Source: DATKMK01 sp035541895 | GTDB lineage: Bacteria; Desulfobacterota; Binatia; HRBIN30; JACQVA1 | Direction of reading: 5' to 3' | NCBI GenBank assembly: GCA_035541895.1 | Contig: DATKMK010000057.1 | Coordinates: 28,214-92,213, forward strand | DNA: 64,000 nucleotides | Shown here: piece by piece, positions 51,706-61,600 of the stretch | Numbering within the stretch: position 1 is the stretch's first letter | How the letters are laid out: each line of letters starts with the position of its first letter | The notes under the pieces: model-generated | Databases searched by the model: none | What the model was told of the DNA's origin: nothing | The model's input: the letters and a program-made list of their open reading frames with translations, nothing else | Translations under genes and position numbers: made by a program

Positions 51706-52958
51706 GCCGGTGCGCGCAGCGCCGTCGCGGCAATCCCGAGAGCCACCGCCAAACCGCAGAGGAACAACCGGACGGCACCCTCCGGACCGTACCAACTCCA
51801 CGCCGCACCGAACAGCGTTGAGCCAAATAGTCGAGTCAGAACGGTGCCGGTTGTCAGCAGCGCCAATCCGCCGGTCAGCAACTCGGAGGGCAACGTGCGG
51901 CTCGCCATCGCCATCAGCACGCCATCGGTTGCGGCGTAGTATGCACCGAGAAGGACGAGGCTCGCCAGTAACGGAGCGGGGCCGGCATTCGCCCACGCGA
52001 GCGGCACGTAGGCCGCAGCGAGCGCACCGTAGCCCGCGAGCAGGACCCGCGCGCGCCCGAAACGATCTGCCAGTCGACCCACCGGCACCGCAAGCACGAG
52101 GTAGGTCAACGACATCGCAACCGGCAGGAGTGGAAACAGATGCGGGGCCAGATTCGCGCGCCGTTGAACCACCAAATAGACGAACGCATCACTGATCGTG
52201 GCCACGCCGAGCACGCAACCGGCGAGCACCACACTCCGGAATGCGGGAACCTTGAGCAGCCCGATGGTTGTACGCCAGCTCGCTACGCCGACGGCTGCCG
52301 TGTCCACGCCGGCGCGCCGGTTCTCGACAAAAAGCACCAGCACGCCCACTCCGGCCACGGCAAACGCGAAGCTGACGACGAAGATCGCATCGAATGCCGC
52401 GGGCGCCCGCGCGAGAAGCGCGAAGGCCAGTAGCGGTCCAATCAGCGCTCCAGCCGTATCCATGGCGCGGTGCACGCCGAACGCTTCGGCCACGTGTTCG
52501 CGCGAGCTGCTCAACGCAATCAGCGCATCCCGCGGCGGCGTGCGCACACCCTTGCCGAGCCGATCCACCATCAAGCAAATGCTGGTAGGAACCCAGAGCG
52601 CGCCGGACACTACGAGGCCGAGCTTGCACAACGCGGAAGTTGCGTAGCCAGCGGCGGCAACCTCTTTGTGTCGTCGCCGCCGATCCGCAATCAGACCACC
52701 CCAAATTCGCACGAGGCCGGAAACGCCCTGGTACAGACCGTCGAACACCCCGAATGCAAACGGACTGAACCGCAAGACACTGGTGAGGTACAGCGGCAGC
52801 ACCGCGGTCACCATCTCCGACGAGACGTCGGTCAACAAACTGGTGAGACCGAGGAAGACGACGTTCGCTCCGATCGACGCCAACCATCCGGCCGCGGGGC
52901 GAACGTTCAAGGCTTCGTCGTGGGTAAGTGGAGGACAGTTCTGCACCTCAGACCTCAT
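51702..52958 (-). CDS. Major facilitator superfamily transporter
   Basis: A 418-residue, roughly 12-helix permease. The loop between helices 2 and 3 reads GLIADRRRRHKEV, matching the MFS motif A, and DRLGKGVRTPPRDALI is characteristic of a subfamily of bacterial MFS proteins of undefined substrate. It overlaps its neighbours on both sides. No Wzx- or ABC-type exporter is in the window, so this permease is the only polytopic exporter candidate in the operon; whether it moves glycan intermediates is inference. Confidence 0.82.
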   Translation of the reverse strand: MRSEVQNCPPLTHDEALNVRPAAGWLASIGANVVFLGLTSLLTDVSSEMVTAVLPLYLTSVLRFSPFAFGVFDGLYQGVSGLVRIWGGLIADRRRRHKEVAAAGYATSALCKLGLVVSGALWVPTSICLMVDRLGKGVRTPPRDALIALSSSREHVAEAFGVHRAMDTAGALIGPLLAFALLARAPAAFDAIFVVSFAFAVAGVGVLVLFVENRRAGVDTAAVGVASWRTTIGLLKVPAFRSVVLAGCVLGVATISDAFVYLVVQRRANLAPHLFPLLPVAMSLTYLVLAVPVGRLADRFGRARVLLAGYGALAAAYVPLAWANAGPAPLLASLVLLGAYYAATDGVLMAMASRTLPSELLTGGLALLTTGTVLTRLFGSTLFGAAWSWYGPEGAVRLFLCGLAVALGIAATALRAPA

Positions 52959-53970
52959 CCGAGACGCCGAGTTCAGTCAGATAGGATCGATCGACGCGAG
53001 CTCGCGGATTCCGCGAACGCCACAGAATCTCTGCGACCTTCAGGCCGCCAGCCTGTAACCGGACCGTCGGCTCCGGCCCAACTGCGGCGGGCAGTATCGC
53101 CATATGGCCGAGAGCGGGCGCTGCTGGCGGCCAATAACGCACGCCGGCGGTATCCAATGCGGAGCGGTCGATGTCTCCCCAATATTGCGCCACGACGGCG
53201 CCCGGCGATCGCTCGCGGATGAGCGCTGCCTCCGTGGGTCCGATGACCACGTGCGCCTGCGGTCGCAGTGCGACCAGCAAAGCATCGAACTCATCCGACA
53301 GCGACGCCGCGACCAGCGCACCGACGCATTCAACCTCCGCGCCGGCTTGCCGCAGTCCCCGACGGAGGTACGGTTCGAACGGGTTGTCACAGCACACGAG
53401 GATTTTGCACCCATAGACGGCGATCCCAGCGTCGAGCAGCAGCTTGACCGCCATGATGCCCAGATAGGAGAAGACGTCCACCGATGGATGGCGCTCGTTG
53501 GTACCGGCGACTCGAATGCCGCGGCGTTTACAGGCCTCCAGATCAACATCGCCGTCGCGGAACTCCCACGCTTCGTACATGAGCGGAATCACTGCGGATG
53601 GCTTCATCCATCCAACCATTTCGGCATCGACGGGACGGACGTGGCCGCTGTTGGTGACGATGTCAGCTTGGCCGATATCTGTCTGGGTCCTTTCCGTGGT
53701 GATCCGAATCCGCTCGGACACGCCGGCGGCGCGAGCCAGGGAGTTGGTGGTGTCCGCAACCTGTTCGACAGTGCCATGACGGGTCGGGCGAGCGATCGCC
53801 GTGACGTTCGCTCCAGCGAGCGCAGCCAATACCGGGGTCACCACATAGGCGCCGGTGGCCGCCTCGGTGAACACAACCGCATCGGACAAATCCAGATCAC
53901 AGCGTTTCACCGCCGCGTGCATGAGCGTCAGGAGCCGCGTCTGATTGAAGCCTGGCAAGGCCTCGGCCAT
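52948..53970 (-). CDS. Putative Rossmann-fold NAD-binding protein of unknown function
   Basis: The protein has about 340 residues and two Rossmann-like halves: DAVVFTEAATGAYVVTPVLA with LAGANVTAIARPTRHG, and GIAVYGCKILVCCDNPFEPY. The part ACKRRGIRVAGTNERHPSVDVF resembles the cofactor region of D-2-hydroxyacid dehydrogenases or adenosylhomocysteinase. I do not recognise the family. The ATG at 53970 lies 14 bases after the methyltransferase stop. It may oxidise or reduce a sugar intermediate in the operon. Confidence 0.6.
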   Translation of the reverse strand: MAEALPGFNQTRLLTLMHAAVKRCDLDLSDAVVFTEAATGAYVVTPVLAALAGANVTAIARPTRHGTVEQVADTTNSLARAAGVSERIRITTERTQTDIGQADIVTNSGHVRPVDAEMVGWMKPSAVIPLMYEAWEFRDGDVDLEACKRRGIRVAGTNERHPSVDVFSYLGIMAVKLLLDAGIAVYGCKILVCCDNPFEPYLRRGLRQAGAEVECVGALVAASLSDEFDALLVALRPQAHVVIGPTEAALIRERSPGAVVAQYWGDIDRSALDTAGVRYWPPAAPALGHMAILPAAVGPEPTVRLQAGGLKVAEILWRSRNPRARVDRSYLTELGVSDEV

Positions 53971-53984
53971 GACACGAACGGACT

Positions 53985-54884
53985 TCAGGGAACCGGCTTT
54001 TCGAGGATCCACAGCACGTTCGAACCGAAACCGGGCAACATCGGCGCGTGCATTTGCAGGTCGCGGGCCAAGTTGTTGATCGGTGCATCGAACCGCGGCG
54101 ACTCCGGGGCGACTAGCAACGGATGTAGAACTCTCGCAATCAAGAAGAATGTGGAGAACCCCATCTTCGAGCGTAACACGTACCCCAACTCGGTCGTCGC
54201 AATTCGCTCGATGGCCTGATCGTCGAAGCGAATGGCCGAAACGTTCTCCGGACTCGTCGACGGGATGCGTTTGAGTCCCATCTGCTCGCGAATGTCATTG
54301 AGGGCTTCGAACCCGTCGTTGGATCCCTCGCACATGAGCAGCAGGCCGCCGGGTCGCAGGATGCGACGGATCTGGCGCAGCACGTCGACCTGTACCGCCT
54401 CGGTCGGCATGTTCTGGATGAAGCGCTCGGTCAACACATAGTCCAGGGACGCGTCGGGCATGTCAGCAAGGTAAACAAGGGCGTCGCGCTCGAGAAACTG
54501 CGGGACACTCTTCAGCCTCGCGCGCCGTTCCGCCAGCAATTGATTAGCGCCGGCAATGAGGTTCGGGGCGAAATCGATGCCCTGGAAGTCCCAACCTGCG
54601 AGCGCTTCACCCAGTGAAATCAGCGTGTACCCGTTGCCGCAGCCGAGATCGAGGAGTTTGCCCGGCGTCCCGAGGCCGGCTCGAATCGCGGCGATCTCGA
54701 GTTCGCGTGCGTTGTAGTCGCGCGAGGTGGCGTAGGGGTCGGCGGCGTTGCGTTGCTCATATTCGCGGCGGACGAAGTCCTGCTTTTCCTGCTCCGTCAT
54801 CGTCCGGTAGCGGTGATACGCGTCCTCCGAGTGGATCGTGACGCGGCCCGCGTCGCTGGCGCGGGAGTGCTCGGGGCTGGACAT
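53985..54884 (-). CDS. Class I SAM-dependent methyltransferase
   Basis: A 299-residue enzyme. Motif I is KLLDLGCGNGYTLISLG, followed by QGIDFAPNLI and SLDYVLTERFIQNMP; the last part looks like a membrane-proximal tail (LGYVLRSKMGFSTFFLIARV). The ATG at 54884 is set by a strong GAGGAGG ribosome binding site. It probably methylates a sugar or a glycan end in the polysaccharide pathway; O- and N-methyl acceptors are both possible. Confidence 0.85.
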   Translation of the reverse strand: MSSPEHSRASDAGRVTIHSEDAYHRYRTMTEQEKQDFVRREYEQRNAADPYATSRDYNARELEIAAIRAGLGTPGKLLDLGCGNGYTLISLGEALAGWDFQGIDFAPNLIAGANQLLAERRARLKSVPQFLERDALVYLADMPDASLDYVLTERFIQNMPTEAVQVDVLRQIRRILRPGGLLLMCEGSNDGFEALNDIREQMGLKRIPSTSPENVSAIRFDDQAIERIATTELGYVLRSKMGFSTFFLIARVLHPLLVAPESPRFDAPINNLARDLQMHAPMLPGFGSNVLWILEKPVP

Positions 54885-54913
54885 CGACACCTCCTCGAAC
54901 GTTGGCAATGACC

Positions 54914-56047
54914 TTACGCCGCGGAACACGCCCGCCTCAGCGCGTCGGCAACTTGTTCCTGTTCCTGCGGCGTCATTTGCGGATAGAGAGGCAGAATGAT
55001 GCAGCGATCCTGTGCGGCTTCCGAATGCGGCAAGTGATGCCTGCCGTGGTAGACGGGCTCGCGATGGCTGCACATCACGCCGCGACGGGTTGCGACTCCA
55101 TCGTCGAGTATTCGCTGCATGACCGTGCGTTGATCGCAGTGCTCGGGCAGGCGCACACAGTAGCTCTGCCAGTTACTTCGAGCCCACGACGGCTCGACCG
55201 GCAATCCCAATCCCGCAATGTCGGACAACAACGCCCGGTAGCACTCCGCCAACTGACGGCGGGTGCGAATGATCTCGGGGAGTCGTTGGAGCTGCTCCCG
55301 ACCCACCGCCGCTTGAATGTCGGTCATACGGTAGTTGTATCCCAACGCCACGTGCGACTCGAAGATGATCTGGTTGGCGCCGTGCCGGACCGTGTCGGGA
55401 ACACTCATCCCGTGCTGGCGGAGCAGGCGACAGCGTGCATCCCATTGGGAGTTGGCGGTGGTGATCATACCGCCGTCGCCGGTGCTGACCACCTTGCGCG
55501 GATGAAAGGAAAAACACGCGATGTCGGCGTGCGGCCGGCCGATTCGTTCCCACCGCCCGCTCCAATGCGCTTCGCTGCCGATCGCGCAGGCCGCGTCCTC
55601 AATCACCGGTAGCGAATGCGCGCGCGCGACGGAGAGGATTTGCGTGAGATCACACGGCATCCCCATCTGATGGACGCACAAGACGGCGCGTGTGCGATCC
55701 GTCACCGCCGCGTCGAGCTTTGTCGGATCGAGATTAAACGTCTCCGGCTCGATGTCGACGAAGACCGGCGTCGCGCCGCAGTAACGAATCGCATTCGCGG
55801 TGGCGATGTATGAATGGCTGACGGTGATGACTTCATCGCCGGGTTGGACGCCGATGGCGAGCAACGCCAGGTGTAACGCGGTCGTGCAACTGGAGACCGC
55901 GCACGCGTGCGGGGCGCCGACGAAGTCGGCGAACTCGCGCTCGAAGGCCGCGACTTCCGGCCCTTGCGTGATCCAACCGCTCAGGATGACACGTCGGGCC
56001 GCCGCGGCCTCGCGTTCATCCATCACCGGTTTGGTGATCGGGATCAT
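54914..56047 (-). CDS. DegT/DnrJ/EryC1-family sugar aminotransferase (second)
   Basis: A 377-residue PLP enzyme that begins MIPITKPVMDEREAAAARRV and has SSCTTALHLALL, VDIEPETFNLD, HQMGMPCDL, VIEDAACAIGSE and the PLP-lysine segment FHPRKVVSTGDGGM. The ATG at 56047 overlaps the epimerase stop as ATGA. With the adjacent dehydrogenase and acetyltransferase it matches the logic of the WbpB-WbpE-WbpD route, which makes a 3-acetamido sugar from UDP-GlcNAc-derived acid. The first enzyme, WbpA, is not in the window. Confidence 0.9.
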   Translation of the reverse strand: MIPITKPVMDEREAAAARRVILSGWITQGPEVAAFEREFADFVGAPHACAVSSCTTALHLALLAIGVQPGDEVITVSHSYIATANAIRYCGATPVFVDIEPETFNLDPTKLDAAVTDRTRAVLCVHQMGMPCDLTQILSVARAHSLPVIEDAACAIGSEAHWSGRWERIGRPHADIACFSFHPRKVVSTGDGGMITTANSQWDARCRLLRQHGMSVPDTVRHGANQIIFESHVALGYNYRMTDIQAAVGREQLQRLPEIIRTRRQLAECYRALLSDIAGLGLPVEPSWARSNWQSYCVRLPEHCDQRTVMQRILDDGVATRRGVMCSHREPVYHGRHHLPHSEAAQDRCIILPLYPQMTPQEQEQVADALRRACSAA

Positions 56048-57015
56048 GCCGCCGCAACCCGGTTCGCTTGCCACCACTCGACCAAGCGCGAGAGTCCGTC
56101 GACGAGCCCGAACTGTGCGCGGAACCCGAGCATGCGCTCGGCCTTGGTGGTGTCCGCCAAACGGCGCGGCACCGGGTTCACCTGGCGTTCGGGTCCGTAT
56201 TCCGGTCGCAGATTAGAACCCATCACCTTGAGCAACGCCGCAGCGAGTTCGTTGAGGCTGGTCTCGCTTCCGCTGCCGACGTTGAAGACATCATCGGCGA
56301 CGTCGGACTGCAGCGCCAGGATGTTGGCGCGCGCCACATCGTCGATGTACACGAAATCCATCGTTTGGCTGCCGTCGCCGAGAATGAGCGGCGGCTGGCC
56401 GGCGGCAATGCGCTCCATCCAGCGAATCAGTACTTCGGTGTATTTGCCGTGGATATCCATGCGCGGGCCGTACACGTTGAAGTATCGCAGCGCCACGTAG
56501 GGCAGCCCGTACATGTCGTTGAATGAACGCAGCAGACCCTCGAGCATGATCTTGCTGGCCCCGTACCAGGTGCGGTTGTTGTACGGATGATGATCTTCTC
56601 GAGTGGGGAAGGCGTCGGCCAGCCCGTAGATCGACGCGGAGGACGCGGCGACGAGCTTTTTCACCCCGGCGGCGCGGGCAGCCTCCGCGACGTTGAACGT
56701 GCCGTCGCACATAACGCCGAGCGCTTCGCGCGGTTCGGCCGCACACGCGGTGATGCGCAGCGTCGCCATGTGGATCACCGCGTCCATGCCTGCGGTCGCC
56801 TTGTGTACCGTGGGGACATCACGGATGTCGCCGCGCATGAGCGTCACCCGCGGGTCGCCCAAGGCGTGCTCGACGTTCGCGAGCGTGCCGCGACTGAGGT
56901 TGTCGAGAATGACGATACGGCTTGGCCGGTGATGCTCCAGCAGCAGATCGATGGTCGTCGACCCGACCAATCCGCAGCCGCCGGTGACGAGAATGCGTGC
57001 GCCGTCAATTTCCAT
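56044..57015 (-). CDS. NAD-dependent sugar-nucleotide epimerase/dehydratase
   Basis: A 323-residue extended short-chain dehydrogenase. Features: nucleotide-binding ILVTGGCGLVGSTTIDLLL, ASSASIYG, catalytic YGASK and LRYFNVYGPRMD. These match UDP-glucose/UDP-GlcNAc 4-epimerase-like enzymes. The ATG at 57015 is preferred over a GTG two codons upstream because GGAG sits 5 bases before it. It overlaps the aminotransferase gene. Confidence 0.88.
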   Translation of the reverse strand: MEIDGARILVTGGCGLVGSTTIDLLLEHHRPSRIVILDNLSRGTLANVEHALGDPRVTLMRGDIRDVPTVHKATAGMDAVIHMATLRITACAAEPREALGVMCDGTFNVAEAARAAGVKKLVAASSASIYGLADAFPTREDHHPYNNRTWYGASKIMLEGLLRSFNDMYGLPYVALRYFNVYGPRMDIHGKYTEVLIRWMERIAAGQPPLILGDGSQTMDFVYIDDVARANILALQSDVADDVFNVGSGSETSLNELAAALLKVMGSNLRPEYGPERQVNPVPRRLADTTKAERMLGFRAQFGLVDGLSRLVEWWQANRVAAA

Positions 57016-57078
57016 AGACACTCCAGTTCGTGTTCGCCAGCCCTCGCCAAGTGTTGCGCATGAAGGCCGCCGAAGAAA

Positions 57079-58104
57079 TCATGAGGCTCGCTCCAATCGG
57101 CGGATGTCGACAGTCTCGCCGCGGCCGCGCATCGAGCTGGTCGCCGCCTCGATCAACTCCACCACGCGGAAACCGAGGTGGCCGGTGGTTTGCGGAACCG
57201 TGCCGCGCTCGATGCAGTCGACGAAGTGCTCGACCGCGACGCGCAACGCTTCGCTGCCATCGAGATTGGGCGCCCACATGTCGCCGGTGCGGTAGCCGAC
57301 GCGCATCCGATAGATCTGCTCGGGATCATCGGTGAAGCTGATGCCCTTGTCGTAGATCTTGACCTTCTCGCTCGGCTGCAAGTCATCGTAAGTGATCATG
57401 CGTTTGCTGCCGCCGATGAGAATCTGGCGCACCTTCACCGGCGCGAGCCAACTCACGTTGACGTGTGCGATCATGCCGGAGTCGTAGAAGAGCGTAATGT
57501 AGGCAAGGTTTTCCGGTGTGCCGGGGAAGTGATTGATCCCGCTCGCGGACACCGCGACCGGATGCTCGCCCAGCAGGTAGTCGAGGATCGAGAAATCGTG
57601 AACCGCGAGATCCGAGATTACATTCACGTCACGTTGGAACAAACCCAGGTTTACGCGGATCGAGTCGTAGTAATACACCTGCCCCAGCTCGCCGCTCTTG
57701 ATCAGTTCGCCCATCTTCCGAACCGCGCCCGTGTAGATGAACGTATGGTCGACGAAGAGCACCCGCTGGCGCCGCTCGGCCTCGTGAACGAGCTGGCACG
57801 CCTGCAGCGAGGTTTCCGCCATCGGCTTCTCGAGCCACAAATGTTTGCCGGCTTTGAGCGCGGCGATGCCGAGTTGAAAGTGGGTGCGCACGGGCGTCGC
57901 TACCGCAATCGCGTCGATCGACGGATCGTTGAGGAGGTCGTGAAAGTCCATCGTCGCCTTGAGTGTTGGAAACCGCCGTTGCACGGTAGCCAACTTGGTC
58001 TGATCCAAGTCGGCGACGGCCGCAACCTCGACACCAGGCAACTCGGCAAAATTTCTCACCAGGTTCGGACCCCAGTAACCGTAACCGATGATTCCGATTC
58101 GCAT
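57079..58104 (-). CDS. Gfo/Idh/MocA-family oxidoreductase (WbpB/WlbA-like)
   Basis: A 341-residue NAD(P)-dependent oxidoreductase: dinucleotide fold IGIIGYGYWGPNLVRNF, VATPVRTHFQLGIAALKAGKH and the EKP motif WLEKPMAETS, followed by FVDHTFIYTGAV. The close fit of these to WbpB/WlbA, which oxidise UDP-GlcNAcA at C3, plus the linked acetyltransferase and aminotransferase, supports a 2,3-diamino-sugar or related pathway. Confidence 0.88.
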   Translation of the reverse strand: MRIGIIGYGYWGPNLVRNFAELPGVEVAAVADLDQTKLATVQRRFPTLKATMDFHDLLNDPSIDAIAVATPVRTHFQLGIAALKAGKHLWLEKPMAETSLQACQLVHEAERRQRVLFVDHTFIYTGAVRKMGELIKSGELGQVYYYDSIRVNLGLFQRDVNVISDLAVHDFSILDYLLGEHPVAVSASGINHFPGTPENLAYITLFYDSGMIAHVNVSWLAPVKVRQILIGGSKRMITYDDLQPSEKVKIYDKGISFTDDPEQIYRMRVGYRTGDMWAPNLDGSEALRVAVEHFVDCIERGTVPQTTGHLGFRVVELIEAATSSMRGRGETVDIRRLERAS

Positions 58105-58158
58105 CGCTTCCCCCAGTGCTACGAGTAGTCCGCGGCAAACCTCGCTCGCGGCGTCATG

Positions 58159-58644
58159 TCAGCGGGCTCCCTCCCGCTCTCGCGCGTCGCCGATGACCTT
58201 CGCCGGCACGCCCGCAACAATGGCATGTGCCGGCACGTCGCGGGTCACCACCGCGCCGGCGCCAATCATCGCACCTTCGCCGATGGTGACGCCGCCCATG
58301 ATCGTGGCATTGCTCCCGATCGAGGCGCGGGAGCAAACGCGGGTCGGCACGACTTTCCAATCCGCGTCCGTCTGCAACGCCCCCGACGTCGTCACGGCGC
58401 GAGGATAGACGTCATTGATGAACATCACACCGTGTCCGATGAACACGCCGTCCTCAATGTGCACGCCCTCGCAGATGAAGCTGTGACTCGATATCTTGAC
58501 GTTGGAGCCCACCGCCGCTCCCTTTTGAATTTCGACGAAGGCGCCGATCTTGGTGCCGCGACCAATGGCGCAGCCGTAGAGATTGACAAGATCCGGCTGG
58601 AAAATGAGGACGCCCTCGCCGAGAGTGACATCAGGTGCGATCAT
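58159..58644 (-). CDS. Left-handed beta-helix N-acetyltransferase (WbpD/WlbB-like)
   Basis: A 161-residue hexapeptide-repeat enzyme, with imperfect [LIV]-G-x-x-x-x repeats (GEGVLIFQPDLVNLYGCAIG, SNVKISSHSFICEG, ASIGSNATIMGGVTIGEGAM) and ending in VPAHAIVAGVPAKVIG, characteristic of trimeric sugar N-acetyltransferases. In WbpD/WlbB it acetylates the C3 amine of a UDP-diamino-uronate. It is the first gene of the operon and starts 21 bp after the stop of the giant surface protein. Confidence 0.9.
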   Translation of the reverse strand: MIAPDVTLGEGVLIFQPDLVNLYGCAIGRGTKIGAFVEIQKGAAVGSNVKISSHSFICEGVHIEDGVFIGHGVMFINDVYPRAVTTSGALQTDADWKVVPTRVCSRASIGSNATIMGGVTIGEGAMIGAGAVVTRDVPAHAIVAGVPAKVIGDAREREGAR

Positions 58645-58665
58645 TATAGTTGCGCGAAGGCCGCG

Positions 58666-61600
58666 TCACTGCTGAACGAACACCACGTCAACCCAGTAGT
58701 TCGCCGAGCGGAAGGTATTGGTCGGGAACGCACTCGCCCCGTAGACGTACACACCGTTCCCGCCGCTGACTCCGTTTTGCACCGCGTGCAACGGCGGATT
58801 GTCCACCCCTGCCGCCGCGAAATAGTCGGCATCGCCCGAGTAGTGGCCGACGTTCGTATGATACGAGGCCACGTACACCGTGCTGGCGCTGATCGCCACC
58901 GGCGTGGTGAAGTTTAGTTGCTGCCACCCCGAAGCGGTCTCGCCGGTAAACGTGCCGGTGGCCAATAGGCTGCCGCCGCTCGTCCACAGGGAGCCCGTGT
59001 GCACGCCGTTGTTCGCCGCGCTCTTGTAGTAGCGAACACCAGCGATCACGCCATCGACGTCGGCGATGAATTTCACTCCCAGTTCGATCGCCGAAGAATC
59101 GTCTTGATTGCTCACACCGGGGATGGTGTCGGCCGACCAAATGCTCACGGCAGCGGCAATTGGTGTGGGCGTCGGCGTGGGAGTGCCGGGAGTGGCCGTC
59201 GACGTGAATACCACATCGACCCAGTAGTTGGTGGACCGGAACGCGTTCGTCGGAAACGCGCTCGCCCCGTAGACATACACTCCGTTTCCACCGCTGATGC
59301 CGTTGGCGAGTGCGTGAAGCGGCGGGTTGTCGATGCCAGCACCTGCAAAGTAGTCGGCGTCGCCCGCGTAGTGCCCCGCATTCGTATGATACGAGGCCAC
59401 GTACACGGTGTTCGCACTAATCGGAACCGGTTCGGCAAACATGAGTTGCTGCCAGCCCGCCAAGGTTTCGTTGACGAACGTTCCGGAGGCCAACAAGGTG
59501 CCGTCGCTGGTCCACAGCGAACCAGTGTGCGTTCCAACGTTCGCGGCGCTCTTGTAGTAGCGGATGCCAGCCAGCACGCCGTCGACCTCGGCGGTGAACT
59601 TCACGCCCAACTCGATCGCTGACGCGTCGCTCTGGTCGGCGATACCAGGCACTGCATCAGTCGACCAGATGCTCAGCCGGCCGGCTGGTGGTGTCGCCAA
59701 CGGAGTCGGAGTCGGTGTCGGCGACCCTGCCGACGCAAACAAGACATCGACCCAATAGTTGGCCGAGCGATAGGTGTTGGTTGGGAACGCCATCGATCCG
59801 TAGCTGTACACCCCGTTGCCGCCGCTGATCCCGTTGGCCAAAGCATGTAGCGGCGGGGTGTCAAAACCGACGGTAGCGAAGTAGTCGACATCGCCGGCGT
59901 AGTGACCGGTATTGGTGTGATATGAGGCCACGTAGACAGTGTTGGCGGTGATTGTCACCGGCGTGGCGAAGATCAGTTGCTGCCACCCCGATGTGGTTTC
60001 GTTGGTGAACGTTCCCGTGGCCAGCAAGGTGCCGGCGCTCGTCCACAGCGAGCCCGTGTGGGTGCCTGAGTTCGCCGCGCTCTTGTAATAGCGAATGCCG
60101 GCGATCTCGCCGTCGACCTCCGCGGTGAATTTGATGCCCAACTCGATCGCCGATGGATCGCCTTGATCGGCGGTGCCGGGCACGGTGTCCGGCGACCAAA
60201 TGCTGATCGTACCAGCGATCGGGGTTGGTGTTGGCGTTGCCGTGGACGTGGGCGTGTTCGCCGGCGTTGGCGTCGCGGTCGGTATCGTCGCAGTGGCAGT
60301 AGGTACCGTGCTCGTAGCCGTCACCATCGGAGTAGGTGTTGGCGGTGCCGGCGTATTCGTCGCCGTCTCAGTTGGGAGCGGGGTGGTCGGCGTCGCGGTG
60401 GGAGTCGGAGCGGGAATGAAGACCGCATCAACCCAGTAGTTGGTCGAGTTGTAGCTATTGGTTGGGAACGTGCTCGGGCCGTATGCGTAGACGCCGTTGC
60501 CGCCGCTGATCCCATTGGCCAAGGCGTGCAGCGGTGGGCTATCCACTCCCGCCGCAGAAAAATAACCAACGTCACCCGCATAGTGGCCGACTTCTGTGTG
60601 GTACGACGCAACGTACAGGGTGTTCGCGGAAATCGGCACCCACGTATCGAAGATCAGTTGCTGCCAACCGGAAGCGGTTTCGTCGACGAACGTTCCCGAC
60701 GCCAGCAACGTGCCGGTGCTCGTCCACAGTGACCCGGTGTGTGTCCCAGTGTTCGCGGCGCTCTTGTAGTAACGAACGCCGGCAATCGCACCATTCACGT
60801 CGGCGGTGAATTTCACGCCCAGTTCGGCTTCCGACGAGTCATTCTGGTCGGCCGCGGCGGGCGTGACGTTGGTCGGCCAGATGCTCACTGCGCCGGCAAT
60901 CGGTGTCGGCGTTGGCGTTGGCGTGCCGGTTTCGGTCGGCGTGCGCGTCAACGTCGGCGTATCGGTCGGAGTCAATGTTGCCGTCTGGGTCGCAGTTTGC
61001 GTAGGAGTATTCGTGAGTGTCGGTGTGCTGGTGGGTGACACCGTCACCGTGTCGGTCGGCGTCGGCTGCGTGGGTGTCGATGTCGCGGTCGCCAGCGGCG
61101 CATCCGGCACGAACACCACATCGACCCAGTAATTCGCCGCACCAAAGCTCGATGTCGGAAACAGACTGCTCAAACCGTACGCGTACACCCCGTTCCCACC
61201 ACTCACCCCGTTCTGCAGGGCATGCAGCGGCGGGTTGTTGAAGTCGCTGGTCGCAAAGTAGCCCGCATCGCCAGCGTAGTGCCCCGCGTTGGTATGGTAC
61301 GACGCCACGTACACAACGTTAGCGCTGATCGGCACGGGCGTAGCGAAGGCAACTTGCTGCCACCCCGATGAGCTCTCATCGGTAAATGTGGCGGCGGCAA
61401 GCAAGGTGCCGTCACTCGTCCACAGCGAGCCGGTATGAGTCCCCGTGTTGGCTGTGCTCTTGTAGTAACGAATGCCGTCGAGCACGCCGGTCACGTCAGC
61501 AGTGAACTTCACTCCGAGTTCGACTGCCGACGGATCGTCTTGGTCGGCGTTGGCGGGCACAGCGTTCGATGGCCAGATGGTCAGCCCGTCGAGGATCGAA

